From: Megamerina dolium
Taxonomy: Eukaryota; Arthropoda; Insecta; Diptera; Megamerinidae
DNA: 64,000 bases
Assembly (NCBI GenBank): GCA_963854835.1
Contig: OY978529.1
Coordinates: 35,708,055 to 35,772,054 of the forward strand
Reading direction: 5' to 3'
Shown: in pieces, positions 1 to 11,405 of the stretch
Numbering within the stretch: position 1 is the stretch's first letter
How the letters are laid out: each line of letters starts with the position of its first letter
Translations under genes and position numbers: made by a program
The notes under the pieces: model-generated
The model's input: the letters and a program-made list of their open reading frames with translations, nothing else
What the model was told of the DNA's origin: nothing
Databases searched by the model: none

Positions 1-168
1 AAATTTAATACCAGATTGAAGGCCATATAATGTGTATGGTGTATAAAACATATTAGAAAAAAATGTTTTATATGTTTAATCTATTTTCTTATGTTCACAC
101 TTTCTAACTACATCTTCTCTCCACATTTTTAGCAACACTTAATTACGTATGAACATAAGAGAAGTAGG

Positions 169-740
169 CATGCTGAAATTTATAATTTTATCCGGTCCAG
201 GATTATTGTATTTCGCAAAGTCAATGTAGTTTTTATGTGAAATGAATTTATTAAAGAATATTGTCCATAGGAAAATATATTGTTCAATGCTAATAGGCAG
301 TTGAGAAAACAGCCCTAAATGATATTACTTTAAATGACGCTGAAATTGAAAACTTGCGATTTAGTTTAAATCGAAAATAGTAAAATTTTAAAATATATAT
401 TAAAATTAGCAATGGTATATTATTATCGATAATTTTTGGATTTATAAGTTAAAAATAATGACTCAAAATGCCCCAATGTATGGCGCATATAAGCAGCCAC
501 ATAAAGCAAGGCAGTGTCTACTAGGCACGTTTACTATTAATCGGTCGTAAATATTCTCTAGTTGAGGAACATTTGAAACTATATAGTAAAATTACCAAGG
601 GTATATGATAATCGATAATTGTTAAAGATATCTATGTTAAAAATAATGACGCATATAAGCAGTCATATAAAGCAAGGAGTGTCTATTAGACACCCGTGCA
701 TATAATCGGCCATAAACATTCTCTAGTTGAGAATTGAGTT
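169..740 (+). pseudogene. Relic 1 of the envelope-like family
   Basis: Degenerate copy of the family whose intact members lie at 14152 and 31186. Recognisable pieces appear in gene order: a CATGCTGAAATTT plus CCGGTCCAG stretch (N-terminus after the signal peptide), a block near 250-270 matching the segment before the IHP motif, a block near 320-375 matching the LND...E.V.VN.NRK region, and GTATGGCGCATATAAGCAGCCAC at 479-501 matching the MYGTYKQPLH codons. Most sequence between the pieces is gone and no frame is open. The 3' part is duplicated in tandem: units start at about 401 and 587, and both end in a TTCTCTAGTTGAG block. The first 60 bases resemble AT-rich flank repeats at about 16.7, 27.6 and 33.7 kb. 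Confidence 0.6.
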
Positions 741-1040
741 AATAATAAAATATATGTCTACGCCAGAACACGTGATTCGCGCACTGCCCGTAAAAAGTTT
801 GCATGGGTTAGCAACCCTAGTTTCCTTTCTCTCTCTCCCGTACTCTTTTCCCTTTTACTATCTCTTCACTTTATATTTATATTACCTGGCTTTATTGATG
901 ATATAAACTTAGTATGAAACAGAACAAGCGCGTGTCCTCTCAATTCAAAAAATAAAATTTATAAACAAAATTAATAAATAACCCCGATTTCCCGAGCAGT
1001 GCGCGACATTATCCCTATCGATATATCGTAATTTCGTACA
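741..1040. other. Intergenic, no gene seen
   Basis: AT-rich sequence with a pyrimidine-rich stretch near 818-860. Positions 940-1013 contain a block that recurs inverted at 3448-3530, listed separately. No coding frame is supported. Confidence 0.5.
940..1013 (+). repeat. Left half of a dispersed inverted repeat
   Basis: The segment around CGAGCAGTGCGCGACATTAT recurs in reverse complement at 3448-3530, together with the adjacent AT-rich and TTCAATT-rich sequence. The two halves are about 2.4 kb apart and bracket a mariner remnant, a SINE fragment and otherwise unassigned DNA. They may be ends of one larger element, or two insertions of a short repeat. Confidence 0.5.
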
Positions 1041-1541
1041 TAAAGAGTGATCCAATAGGAGGTACTTTTTCCAATAACGATTCTCAGACATTTCACGCCT
1101 AACAACTGTCATGTTCATATGACCTTTGTGTTCATTATTCATTGACATTCAGTGTTCAGTGAGAAATGTTTTTCTTGTTCTTTGACCACTTTAAGGTGTT
1201 CATATGGCGGTGTGGTAGTTTTATGGTATTCAGGTCTTGTGATCTGATGCCGTTGGATTACTGTTCATTGGGTATGTGAAATCACCACAATTGATTCCTG
1301 CATTAGAAGCGAACATAACGCGCCTAATTAACGAAATATCGGCCGAAATGCTCGTAAATAAGACCCATAGAATGGATCATGTAAGAGCAAGTTGCGGACA
1401 ACATTTAAAAGAAATTATTTTCAAACATTAAATTTCGTAAATCGAACTCACGTCTCAAATACAATTTTTGATGATTACATTGATTTTAAAGCGTTTTATT
1501 AAAAAAAAAAAATCCGGAAGCTCTTATTGGATCACCCTTTA
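1041..1541 (+). mobile_element. Mariner-derived element with terminal inverted repeats
   Basis: The ends are inverted copies: TAAAGAGTGATCCAATAGGAG at the left and, in complement, TAAAGGGTGATCCAATAAGAG at the right, differing at two positions. Inside, on the plus strand near 1270-1430, a broken frame reads like the C-terminus of a mariner-like transposase, with a WGYVKS-like start and a later RASCGQHLKEIIF-like stretch. The D-D-D catalytic part is absent. It is an internally deleted, non-autonomous copy. A single similar end (GAGTGATCCAATTGGAG) lies near 55164. Confidence 0.65.
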
Positions 1542-1950
1542 CATTTACTTTTAAATTGATTAAACAATAAATAAAAATAAATAAAGTGTAAAACATTTAT
1601 ATATATATATATACAAGTGAAAAGAAAGTGTTTTTCCATCGCAACAACAACCACATCACCAACACGACTTGTAGGCAAGCCCACCGGCAATCCCGCTCGC
1701 TCCCCGCTGAAACAATATATTCTAAACAAAAGAGCTAAACATTGGCAATGAGACGACTCTTCACATATAAAAAATATAGAACCTTTCCTTAATATTACAA
1801 TTATTAGAAGAAACTCCACGCTGTACCTGATAGAAGTAAAACTTCTTAAAAAACCCAAATCAGCTATTAACACCACCTTGTAAATAAAAACAAATATCTG
1901 AAAGTAGTAAAATATTTGAGCCACCAAAAGAATATAAGAATATAAGTACG

Positions 1951-2075
1951 TGGGTACCGTAACTCAGTGGTTAGTATGTTGGCCTACTGATCTGTAGGTC
2001 ATGGGTTTCAATCCACGGCTGAAGCATATCAAAGGGCTCTTTGGCAGATCTTCTCTTTTAAAATGTTTTGCGATG
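1951..2075 (+). repeat. SINE fragment (tRNA-like head)
   Basis: Diverged head of the window's tRNA-derived SINE. It has an A-box-like TAACTCAGTGGTTAGTATG and a B-box-like GGTTTCAATCC. The sequence after AGCATATCAAAGGGCTC departs from full copies, so body and tail are truncated or rearranged. It is not a functional tRNA: the acceptor stem does not pair well. Confidence 0.6.
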
Positions 2076-2102
2076 TGTAACAATAAAACATGAATTTAAT
2101 AG

Positions 2103-2194
2103 TAGGATTCATGCAATCGTATAACCATATAAACCGTATCATTTTAAAAGGTTTACGCGATTTACGCGGATTTTATACAATCGCATGAATCCCA
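2103..2194. repeat. Short palindromic element
   Basis: GGATTCATGCAATCGTATAA at 2105-2124 is repeated in inverted form, TTATACAATCGCATGAATCC, at 2173-2192. The arms of about 20 bp differ at one position and flank a GTTTACGCGATTTACGCGG core. It could be a very small MITE or a solo palindrome. Confidence 0.55.
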
Positions 2195-3447
2195 CCAATT
2201 TTTTTGTTTATACATTAGGAATAAATGTGAAACATTTCACTTTTTGATGAATAACAAAAAACGACTTGATAAATATCATCATCTTTTACTTCATTCAAAT
2301 CGACCACTAAATTTTAGAATCAATCATCTACCTCTAAAAATTTGATTACAGTCCGAACACTGTACGTAATGTCAAACATTAGGAAAACATTCAAGGGAGT
2401 TCACATGTCGTCGTGAAACATTTTTGCCCGTGTAAAAAGAGAAAATGTTTTTCATGCAAATGTTTATATGCGGACTAAGACAAAAGCAAAAACACTATCA
2501 TGTGCCGCATGATCAAACAGCAATCATGTATACTTCGTAGTGTGGCAGCAACTAATAATGTTTTTGCTTCTGTGCTTTTGCAAACAATAATAGAAAAGAA
2601 GATTGCGCCCATCAGAGAAGATTTTTCTGGATGTGACGTCACAATTATTCAGCTGCGAGAGAAGATGAGAAAATGGCCAACAAATTGAAAACAAAAATAC
2701 ATAGTATAATTAACAATGTAACGCAATCGTAAAATTTGTTCTCGTGTCATTCACAGTATATGCCAAAGCATGTTTAGGTAGTGTCAAAATATCAATGAAA
2801 GAGGAATGTCAAAATTATTAACCCTCTGGTTGAGTACAAAATTATGGTTTTTTTTTTTACAAATTTTTAAAAAAATACAATGGGGGTTGTTGATTATTTT
2901 AATTATTGTAACATTTAAACAAATAGTTACAAATTGATGTAATTAAAATAAAATTAGTAATAATCGAAAAGAGAGAATAAACAAATGCATATGAGATGTT
3001 TGACCCTTACACACAAATATTTTCGAATTTTTCACTTTGATAGATTTCACAAAGCTGTCTTTTGATTTTCTTCTATATACTTATTTCAAAACGAGAGCAT
3101 CAAAATTCCTTTCTCGGATTGCCTTACTTTGTCACTTACTTTCGAAATTTAGGATTGAGCTTTGTCGGTTTTTTTTTAGTCCTTTTTTTTTGTAAACTAG
3201 CTTGTTTTTAAGGATAATCGTCCATACATACTGTTTCAGGGGGGAGCTTGCTGCGATGTGGTGCACACTTGCCTTTAGGTTGCGTTGACGGCAGATGTGA
3301 TGTACTTGACGGTGACAGTGGGAATTGTTGTTGTGATAGCAAAAACACTTCTTATTTTTCAATTTTTTCCACAAGTATCACATTTTATTTCAATTGTTGT
3401 TTATTTAACTATTAAATGTATATTAAGTATACGTTAATTATGTCGGG
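2195..3447. other. Unassigned AT-rich DNA
   Basis: No gene is recognised. A 62-codon plus-strand frame at 2500-2688 and an 80-codon minus-strand frame at 3132-3374 have compositions expected of chance frames and match nothing I know. Homopolymer T and A runs are frequent. Confidence 0.4.
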
Positions 3448-3530
3448 TCGAGGATAATGTCGCGCACTGCTCGAGAAATCGGAATTTCTTTATATATTTT
3501 GTTTATTCTTTTTAAATTGAATTTTAATTT
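3448..3530 (-). repeat. Right half of a dispersed inverted repeat
   Basis: Reverse-complement partner of 940-1013, sharing the ATAATGTCGCGCACTGCTCG core and the following TTTGTTTAT and TTCAATTTAA-like stretches. Confidence 0.5.
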
Positions 3531-3574
3531 CGGAAAAACGTACCTGTACTTTTACATGGGAGGTTGATCAACAA

Positions 3575-4854
3575 TATAAATAAAAAAATCTCCTCTCCTG
3601 CATATGTAGATATAAATATAAAAAGTTTACTCGAATATCCATCTTTTTTTTTTATTTCCACTTTTTGAGAAACAATTTTTGCATATACTACTAATTTACA
3701 CTCCAAATATGGTTGACCTTAACGAAGTACTTTGAATGTTATGAGGGTTCTAAAAGGGATAATTTAAAGTAGGTTTTTAAAATAATTCCGAAGCTTAGTA
3801 TGGTAGCTATGTAAAAAGTGGGCGTGGCTTACCTCTTTCTTGTAAATCCAATTAATTTTTCAATATTAATCCACATCTTAAATTTGGTTGTCCTACGTTG
3901 AACAGTTTGTAAGTTATGGCGGTTAACATTTTTGTTTAATTTCCTCAACTTTATATGGGAGCCCCAATAAGAAGTGGGCGTGGTACGCTGATTTTTTGCC
4001 AGATTATTTCCGACTACGATATTAATTTAAGTGTCAATTATGGTTATTCTAGACAGAAGATTGCCGAAGTTACAGCTGTTTCAATTTAAAATTTGTATGG
4101 GGGCTACGATAAACACTGGGCGTAGTACGCCCATTTCCTGTAAGCCTAGTTGCTCGTACAATACTAACCTTAAATCTCGATATTCTACGCTGAATAGTTT
4201 GCAAGTAACATAGTTTGCGGTAACATTTTTTTTAATTTCCGCAATTTTGTATGGCAGACCCAAAAAGGAGTGGGCGTGGCACACTGATTTTCTGCCATAT
4301 TATTTTTCACTGCCATGTTAATCTAAGTGTCAATTATGGTTATTCTAGACAGAAGATTGTAGAAGTTACAGCAGTTTCAATTTAAATGAAGTACAGACAC
4401 TTTGTATGGGAGCTACGCTAGAAAGTAGGCGTGACTCACCCACTTTTGGCGAAATGTGCAAAATATTGTTGTCCCAAGTGGTATATTATGTGAGTTATAG
4501 CAAGTTAAAGATTTTGAAAATTCCGAGGTTAGTCGCTTTGAATGCTTGGTGTGGACGTGGCTATAGACCGATCATGCCCAATATTAATCCCCTCTGTACC
4601 CTTGGATCATAGGTTACTTGTGCCAAATTTCGTCGAAATAGCTCAACATTTACTCAAGTTATCGTGCGAACCAGCCAGGTGACAGACAGACGGACGGACG
4701 GACGGGCATCGTTAAATCGAAAATGTAAGCGACGCTGATCACGAATATATATCTATGTCTATATCTCCGGAGATTCCTTCCAGTGGACACAAACATCTGA
4801 CCGAAATGAATATACCATGCATATTGCATTATGCAGGGTATAAAAATATTCACT
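3575..4854 (+). repeat. GTGGGCGTGGC repeat, copy A
   Basis: Member of a 1.2-1.6 kb interspersed repeat found at least six times in this window. It begins just inside the family's left end (CCTGCATATGTAGATATAAA) and ends in TTATGCAGGGTATAA. Its body is built from modules of about 150 bp, each carrying TTTGTATGGGAG and a (G)TGGGCGTGGC motif. A GACGGACGG run lies at about 4689-4705. Compared with the fullest copies it lacks the outermost left hairpin (GTCGGCTGGGGCCGAC). No open protein frame. Class unknown. Confidence 0.7.
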
Positions 4855-5261
4855 CTTTTCCTTTGTTGTGTTCTGTTAACTTCGCATGTATTTTTTTCCA
4901 AATGCCAACGAGTTTCCTTTAATTGCCGTAGAATTGCTTCCAATAGCTTTGACTAATATTCTCCGAAGTTTGTTATGATCTTGTTAAAGGTAGTCCAGTG
5001 CTCTGAAGTGCTCTTTTTTCAATGGTCACACAATTGAGTTTGTTCTCGACCACTGGCAAATGGAGCTCTTATCTGTCAGCGAGCTTGGTTATTACCAAAT
5101 ATGCATGCAGTAAACTCTTCACTAGTTCATTCAAGGTGGACAAATTTCGATTTTATGGTCTCCTAGGATTTTGTTCGAAGATCCGAAATCATTTGCGATC
5201 CTTCATCACACAAAATAAAATTGAATTTACCCAATAACTTGGTGAACCATTATTTGTGCAG
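4855..5261 (+). repeat. Flank block of the envelope-like array
   Basis: Starts with AATATTCACTCTTTTCC and runs through ATGTATTTTTTTCCAAATGCC, TCACACAATTG and CATGCAGTAAACT blocks. The same order follows the family relic at 24.7-25.1 kb, and the last part (CATTTGCGATCCTTCATCACAC) is matched at about 44.8 kb. This marks 4.9-5.2 kb as the downstream flank of a family copy whose coding part is no longer here. Confidence 0.6.
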
Positions 5262-5560
5262 ATACATTTTGTATGGAGCGTGTCTAGCCCATTTCTTGTA
5301 AATCTAGTTATCCTTAAATCCTTACAATACCGTTTTAAAATTTAAATACGGTTGTTCTACGCTGAATGTTTTGTAGGTTATGGCGGCTTAAAATATTGCT
5401 TAATTTCCCAGACTTTGTATAGGAGTAGGCGTGGCTTGCTGATTTTATGCCATCTTATTTCCGACTATAACATTAATCTGAGTATCAAATATGATTGCTC
5501 TAGACAGACGATTGCCGAAATTACCGCGGTTTAAATTTAAATGAAGTTTAGGCAGTTTAT
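5262..5560 (+). repeat. GTGGGCGTGGC repeat, short fragment
   Basis: Two diverged modules of the same repeat (TTTGTATGGAGCG..., then TTTGTATAGGAGTAGGCGTGGC, then ATTAATCTGAGTATCAAATATG) without either terminal sequence. It is more diverged than copies A, C, D and E, so probably older. Confidence 0.6.
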
Positions 5561-5656
5561 TAAGCTAAAAAAAAGTGCTTCCGAGTGCTTACGAGTATAT
5601 CCTTATGTGCTCGTATAGCACTATTGTGCTAATATAGACTAGTGTACTGGTGAGTG

Positions 5657-6191
5657 TACAAGGTGCGACGATGATGTATTAAGACTCGAACCATACCTCA
5701 GCAACCAAGCGCGCCTCTATGTGTGAGCACATGCGTTTTGAAGCTTCAACCTTCCTTTAATAACTGTCAAAATTTTATGGCATGTTTAATGACATTCATT
5801 TTACAAAACACGTGTTCGTTTGATGTTGAATTTTTAACATGAAATTTAACACATAGCACTCGTTGTTCGTCAATATTTTGCTCGGAATCAGGTCTGTGTG
5901 TTGAATCACCCGCCGTATTCACCTGATTTGACACCGCGCGACTTCTTTTTGTTCCCAAAACTGAAATTGAAGTTGCTAGGATGCTTTTTTGATGACATTC
6001 AGACCATACAACAGGCTTAGACGAGGGCGCTGGAGGCAATTCCGAAAAATGAGCTGGAACACGCATTTGAATCAGGAATAAATCGATGTAACAAGTGTAT
6101 TGAATCAGGAGGAGAATATTTCGAATAAATATACCGAATCGTGTTTTAATTGTGTTTTCTAGAGGCAGTCTTAATACATAATTGTCGCACC

Positions 6192-6196
<5 letters not shown>
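5657..6196 (+). mobile_element. Mariner (D34D-type) deletion derivative
   Basis: The inverted ends are GGTGCGACGATGATGTATTAAGAC (left, about 5662-5685) and its complement ending GTCGCACC near 6191, with TA-containing flanks. At about 5901-6005 the plus strand encodes the mariner third-aspartate signature, with a PPYSPDL start, a D in place of A after L, and a CDFFLFPKLKLK-like continuation. Upstream transposase domains are missing, so this is an internally deleted copy. A second copy of the same element starts at 11031. Confidence 0.75.

Positions 6197-6242
<46 letters not shown>
6197..6242. repeat. (TA)n microsatellite
   Basis: About 22 uninterrupted TA units directly after the mariner end. 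Mariner inserts at TA, so the run may have been the target. Confidence 0.9.
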
Positions 6243-6246
<4 letters not shown>

Positions 6247-7232
6247 CCACTTAAAGCACTCGGCTCATTGGCCGAGCTTCTCTTCCATTACTGTTGTGTG
6301 TGCGGCAGAACCCTTATGACATCACTTTTTCTGGGCTTTGTCACAGAGTTCTTTTAGAAGCTTTTTCATGGCAAGTTGTTACTGTCGGAAGAATTGCCAA
6401 TTGCTTGCCGACAGGTGGGTACCGTTCGAAAGAAAAATCTTTTCGATATTAAGGGGTTACACCACTGTAGAGCACAAAATAGGCATAGTATTTCGGAATT
6501 TTCGTAGGCCAAACAAAAGCAGATATTCAAATTCTGTAAAAAGTATTTTTTAATGTCAATCTTGAAGTCGAAAAAAACAATTAAGTTGCGCGATTCAAAA
6601 ACAAAATGGCGGCTGTGCAGCATTTCCCCGCTGATGTGTTTTTTTCACCGCGATGCACGGCCGGAAACCTAGTGCCCGCAATTTTCAATCTGGAATAAAA
6701 AACCGAATATTTTTTGATTCGATATTCCATAAAAAATAGGAGTTTTTGGATTAATTGATTTTTCGTATAATGGCGACCCTTTGAAGAAAAAGTTTGAAAT
6801 TTCACCTATAAAATCGTCAAAAAAATTTTTATAAATGAAAAAATATGCACAATTTCAAAAAACCCCTACGTACGTCGCTGAAGAAAACGATTTCAAATGT
6901 ATTGTAAAAATTTTCAAATCAATCGGTTAAGATTTGTTCGAGTTATGTTTCCGGCCAGCTCAAAAAGAGTGGTTTCGAGAAAAACGCGTTTAAAGTTTAA
7001 AGGTGCTCGGAGAATACCTCAGACGTCTTGCGGCAAAACTCGAAATTCAGACACTTAGACATTTTTCCCGCCTTCCATCCTTTAGTATATTATTTTTGAG
7101 ACTATTTAAGATAAAAATTTTTTTTTTTCCATTTTTTGATAATTCTACAGCGGTGTAACCCCTTAAATTTGTTATGCATCAGCCGGGGATTGAACCACAA
7201 CCTACAGATCAGAAGGCCAACACACTAACCAC
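6243..7232 (-). repeat. SINE, minus strand, split by a TTAA element
   Basis: The tail (GTGCCACTTAAAGC...) is at 6243 and the tRNA-like head lies at about 7170-7232, including the complement of GGTTCAATCCCCGGCTGA. The last bases of the head before CACTAACCACT are lost at the junction with the inverted gene block. The body is split at 6452/7163 by the TTAA-flanked insertion. Removing that insertion restores the CGATATTAAATTTGTTATGC sequence seen in the intact SINEs. Confidence 0.8.
6453..7162. mobile_element. TTAA-flanked non-autonomous DNA element 1
   Basis: TTAA at 6449-6452 and again at 7163-7166 flanks a 710-bp insertion with inverted ends GGGGTTACACCACTGTAGA and TCTACAGCGGTGTAACCCC. Other SINE copies show the unoccupied site with a single TTAA, so the target duplication is visible directly. 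No transposase frame is present. A 4-bp TTAA duplication is the hallmark of piggyBac-type transposition. The element at 49098 shares the TTAA target, the G-rich start and internal features (an AACGCGTTTA stretch and long A/T runs), but its terminal repeat differs. Confidence 0.8.
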
Positions 7233-7235
7233 TAT

Positions 7236-8050
7236 TACGTTATTATATTATATTATTTACTGAGTTATTATATTATATTATTTACGCTATTATAGCATAC
7301 TACATGAGCTCAAAAGAGTGTCTTAGAGGTTACACAGAAATGGCGCGAAAAATAGTGTAATGACAAGTGTGATATCCTTCATATGATGCCGTCAAAATTC
7401 AATGTTAATTCATTCATTTGTTAATGCCACACTTACCACCCATTGTTGCATACTGTTGTTATTGTTGTTGTGCTACAATAGATTATTTGTAATATTTGTA
7501 TAGTATCAAAATATTGCATTGACATGGTATGGGATTGTTTCATGATGAGGAGCGAGGTGTCCAAGAGAGGCTGCCACTTAAGAAATGGCCGGCAAGAGAA
7601 GTTAGGTAAGATTGAGATGATTTAGATCGATCCGAATCTGCATGAGATCAAGATCGAAGAAAACCAAAGTGGATTACCTTTAAAAAGTCATAACGATCTC
7701 CGGAGTATATTATTCAAAGGTATTTGAGAGTTTTTTGTTATGTTTTATTTTAATATATCAAAATTCTGTTAAAAACTATTGATTAATTAAACTAGTTTAT
7801 TAGTCTAATGTAAATATATATTGCAATTATTCTAAATTAAAAATTAAATTAATATATTTTTATTTAATTTATTTTGTACTTTCTTCTACATATTTAGTTA
7901 TGATTAAGATCAGTCTACATTCGAATTTTGCAGAGGTAGCATTGCTCTTCTTGCTTTATTCATTCTTTTTGTAGTACAGTAATTTTATATACAATTTTAG
8001 AACAATTTTTTTTATTTAAAATTTTTATTTTTATTTTTATTTATTTTTTG
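7236..8050 (-). repeat. Inverted 3' flank of the envelope-like gene
   Basis: Reverse complement of the sequence that follows the intact genes at 15478-16330 and 32512-33310. Shared pieces include a CACCTCGC(TCC)TCATCATGA-like block, CCATACCATGTCAATGCAATATTTTGATAC, and the A/T-rich 3'UTR with polyadenylation-like AATAAA motifs. It is continuous with the inverted gene copy that follows. Confidence 0.7.
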
Positions 8051-9374
8051 TTATTCGTCTTTTTCAGCTAATTTACATTTTAGACACCATTTCTTTGGCT
8101 TTCTTCTGTTCGACCAGTATCGCTTTATTTTAAGTAAAAATGATTTAAATTTGCTTTCACAATTAATGTCTAAATTTTGCAATACAATCGCTTTACACTG
8201 TGTAACGTCAGAAGGTGCAGATGATGAATATACTCTATTTTTGATACAATGGCAAATCAAAAGAATAGTGCCTACTAGAATAATGTGATAAATTAAGAGT
8301 AACACTAATATAATATCATAACTTAGACATTTAGTTGGATTTTCCTCTAGACACGGTGACTTCTTTTCGTTTATGATGTAGGTTGCTGTTCCATTTAAGA
8401 ATGTCCTCTGAGCAATAATAAAATTTCCAATAATTTCCACAGTTGGATCATTTATCAAGATATCGTTTTCTTCAATTTTCTCAACTGTCGAAGATTTTCG
8501 ATTGACCACATTAAAGCATATGTCCAGATCATCATTGATTAACGGACTATCCAAGCAATGAGTAACTGTTTTCCATTCACATGCCATAAGAGTCGTTAAT
8601 ATTGTAGCAATTATGAAGTGGCTGCTTATATGTGCCATACATTGCGACATATTGTGCTCTTCCTTCAGTTCGTTTGCTTTCCTTGTGTATTGCAGGATAT
8701 ATCTTTAGCAATGGTCGAATATCGTACACTTTTGGCAATTTCACTATATACATTAAACTTGTGCTATTCTTATATATCCTAACAGCAGCAATTGATCGTA
8801 GTGTTTTTCGATTAAAATTAACTCCCACGTTTTCCATTTGATCATCATCATTTAAAAAAATGTCCTTGAGAATGCTTGAAGGATGGATTAGCGTATGGAT
8901 AATTTTTTTCAATAAATCAATTATACTTCGATTTCTTTCTTTAATCGCTGTAAAGTCGTTCTCATCTCGGCGATTTAATTTTTTGGTCCGATCCATCGTC
9001 AATGTGCGAATAGTAATATGACGTTGTAATTCCTGTTTATTCCATTCAATCAATTCGTCGCTATCATCATCGACAGCATCGACAGATTCCTTTCTCTTAT
9101 AAATTTCAACAAATAAATCAAATATTTGTTCAGCATCGACCTGCAGTGATACTCGTTCATTCCAATCTTCAAATCGCAGTCTTGCATCCATTTTAATGAC
9201 AATCTCTCTTAATGCTTTTAAATTGATTGTATGAATCAAATATTCATACCCTCCATATATGGCTACATTGCCAAGAGGCTTGGACCCGGTAAAATCACAA
9301 ATTTCACCATGGCTAATGGTGAAACTTAATAACAAAATGCACCATATAGTTGATGTATTGAACATTGTGGACAT
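8051..9374 (-). pseudogene. Envelope-like copy 2, inverted, broken by a 2-bp deletion
   Basis: The first ATG matching the paralogs is at 9374 on the minus strand. The frame runs 265 codons to a stop at 8577-8579 and would give a signal peptide and the first 258 residues, then four out-of-frame residues. Compared with the intact genes, two bases (AC) are missing at about 8592, just after the CYNIND codons. The remaining coding sequence (8051 to about 8590) is open in the other frame down to the same C-terminal KDE. No other lesion is visible, so the break looks recent. A secreted N-terminal fragment could still be made. The gene lies head to head with copy 3, with 4.8 kb between the start codons. 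Confidence 0.8.
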
Positions 9375-10120
9375 TTTCAAATTTTCTTTTATCTCCAAAT
9401 TTAGTTGAACTTTTTATATATTAATTTCGTTCTTTTTCTCCTTTTTAATTCACTTTTTAATGTTTATTGCTGCGTTTTAGTTTTTTCTTATATTTATATA
9501 TTTTTATATATATATATATATATATATTTCTCTGATTAATTATTTTGAAATATATTTTATTTTATAACACAATTTGTCCAATTTACACTGATTGCACTAA
9601 ACTCGATGCGACAACTACGCACAAAATCGTCTCACTGAGAAATTTCATTCAATTATTGTAACATAAATATATGGCGGCAGTTCAATTTCATATAGAAATA
9701 TATAATTTACAGTGTTGCCAACTTATTTATTTTTAAATCCATTGAAATGATGGAAAAAAATGAATTTACCCCAAGAAAATATTGATTGATTTCTATTTGA
9801 ATGAAATGAAATATATAATTTCGAAAAAAAATTACTATATCCAACATAATTTGATTTATAGGTGGATTATTTATTTTATTTATTATTTTGTGACACTTAG
9901 CGAGCATTCGTAACTCTACTGCTCTAAATTTGATTGAAAAACTCATGTAATTTACCGTTATATTTGTATTAAACCTCTGCATTTATTATTTAATAAAATT
10001 TTGAATAAACATGTTCCGTTACAGGTTTCAAATTAACTCTTTTCCATATCATATTCATGTTTTTTCAAAACAATTGCACCAATTTACAAATCAAATTCCA
10101 TTTTTTACTAGTAAAGTTCA
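9375..10120 (-). promoter_or_regulatory. Upstream block of copy 2 (inverted)
   Basis: Reverse complement of the upstream region of copies 3 and 6. Next to the start codon is CTTTTTATATATTAATTTCG (TATATAAAAAG on the gene strand), then an A-rich leader. Near 9600-9645 is the block containing, on the gene strand, TCTCAGTGAGACGATTTTGT. Further out lies the GTTGGCAACAC...TAAATTATA stretch and a diverged copy of the block seen near 18850-18990. No insertions split it, in contrast to most other copies. Confidence 0.55.
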
Positions 10121-10289
10121 ATTTGGATGGCAAATGTATTTTTCAGATAAGGAAAACTTTCGCTAAATCAAATATTTTTCCACAATTTTATCAAAACACC
10201 ATAAGATTTTGTGGAAGAAACTCTAGAATTGGTAATCATAAATAAATTCTCTCATGTGAAGTTGGTTGTATTAAAAAACTTTGGGGTAT

Positions 10290-11030
10290 TTGTAGCTTAG
10301 TCATTACTGTTTATATGGTATAAGTCGTTTACAAGCTGTCATTCCGTATGTGTCAATTTTCTAAGGGATGTACGTCGATAAGCAACATTCGACTTTGGGT
10401 GAAAATTATGTGAATCTTAGAACAGTGGTTTGGAAGATTTCATTACAATAATTTTTGCCTTGAAGATGATTCACATACATTCATATTCGAAATAAGATGA
10501 TCGACAGAGAAATTCAAAGTTTGCTTGATGAAAACCTATCTCAAAATGTCACAGCTGAATGTTCTCAACAATAAATTATCAAATTAAGTAATACTGTAGA
10601 GCAAAAAATACCATTTACTGGCAAAGGAATTCGAACAGTGACAACGCTTGTCCATATACGGCAAAATCAATTCCTGAACTCATCTTCTCCTTAGGTTGGG
10701 AAGTTCTCCATTGTGAGGCGTATTCTCCAGACTTGGCTCATTCCAACTATCGCTTATTCAGATCAATACAGTTTTATTGAACTGACCAGTGATTTTCCAA
10801 ATTTGAATATATGCGAAAATGGCTCGATGACTATTTTTTCCTCAAAACCACCAAGTTTCTATGGCGAGGAGATCTATCATCTACCCGATAAATGGCAAAC
10901 GATAGTAATGGCAAATATTTCGTTTATGAAGCGTTTTAACAAGTATGTTTTTAATAAAGATGAAATTCATGACAAACATGACAAAATTTATTTGTTCACC
11001 TATTAGTATTACTTTGTTTTATATACCTAT
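10290..11030 (+). mobile_element. Mariner (mauritiana-like) relic
   Basis: On the plus strand, broken frames near 10640-10930 read like the C-terminal half of a mariner transposase: a PYTAKSI-like histidine-loop region, LGWEVLHCEAYSPDLAHSN with the third-aspartate position changed to N, LFRSIQ, and a WRGD...GKYF end. The upstream part (10380-10500) is rearranged. Third-aspartate loss and stops make it inactive. Related, shorter relics lie at 18480 and 35560. Confidence 0.6.
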
Positions 11031-11405
11031 GTACAAGGTGGGACAATTATGTGTTAAGACTTGAACCATATCTCAGCAACCAAGCGCGCCATCTATGTAT
11101 GAGCACATGCGTTTTGAAGCTTCAACCTTCCTTTACTAACTGTCAAAATTTCATGGCATTTGATTGACATTGAATGTTTATTGACATTCATTTTACAAAA
11201 CACGTGTTCGTTTGATGTTGAAATTTTAACATGAAATTTAACACATAGCACTCGTTGTTCGTCAATTTTTGGCTCGGAATCAGGTCTGTGTGTTGAATCA
11301 CCCGCCGTATTCACCTGATTTGGCACCGTGCGACTTCTTTTTGTTCCCAAAACTGAAATTGAAGCTGAAAGGATGCTTTTTTGATGACATTCAGACCATA
11401 CAACG
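11031..11405 (+). mobile_element. Mariner fragment, second copy of the 5657 element
   Basis: Starts with TACAAGGTGGGACAATTATGTGTTAAGAC, the left end of the 5657 element, and follows it closely through the AATCACCCGCCGTATTCACC region. It encodes PPYSPDLAPCDFFLFPKLKL, retaining the canonical APCD that the other copy has mutated. It is cut off at about 11405 where the next repeat begins. Confidence 0.7.

Noticed and set aside
1532..1927. A minus-strand 131-codon gene
   Set aside because: Low-complexity hydrophobic frame in AT-rich DNA with no family resemblance, overlapping the mariner end.
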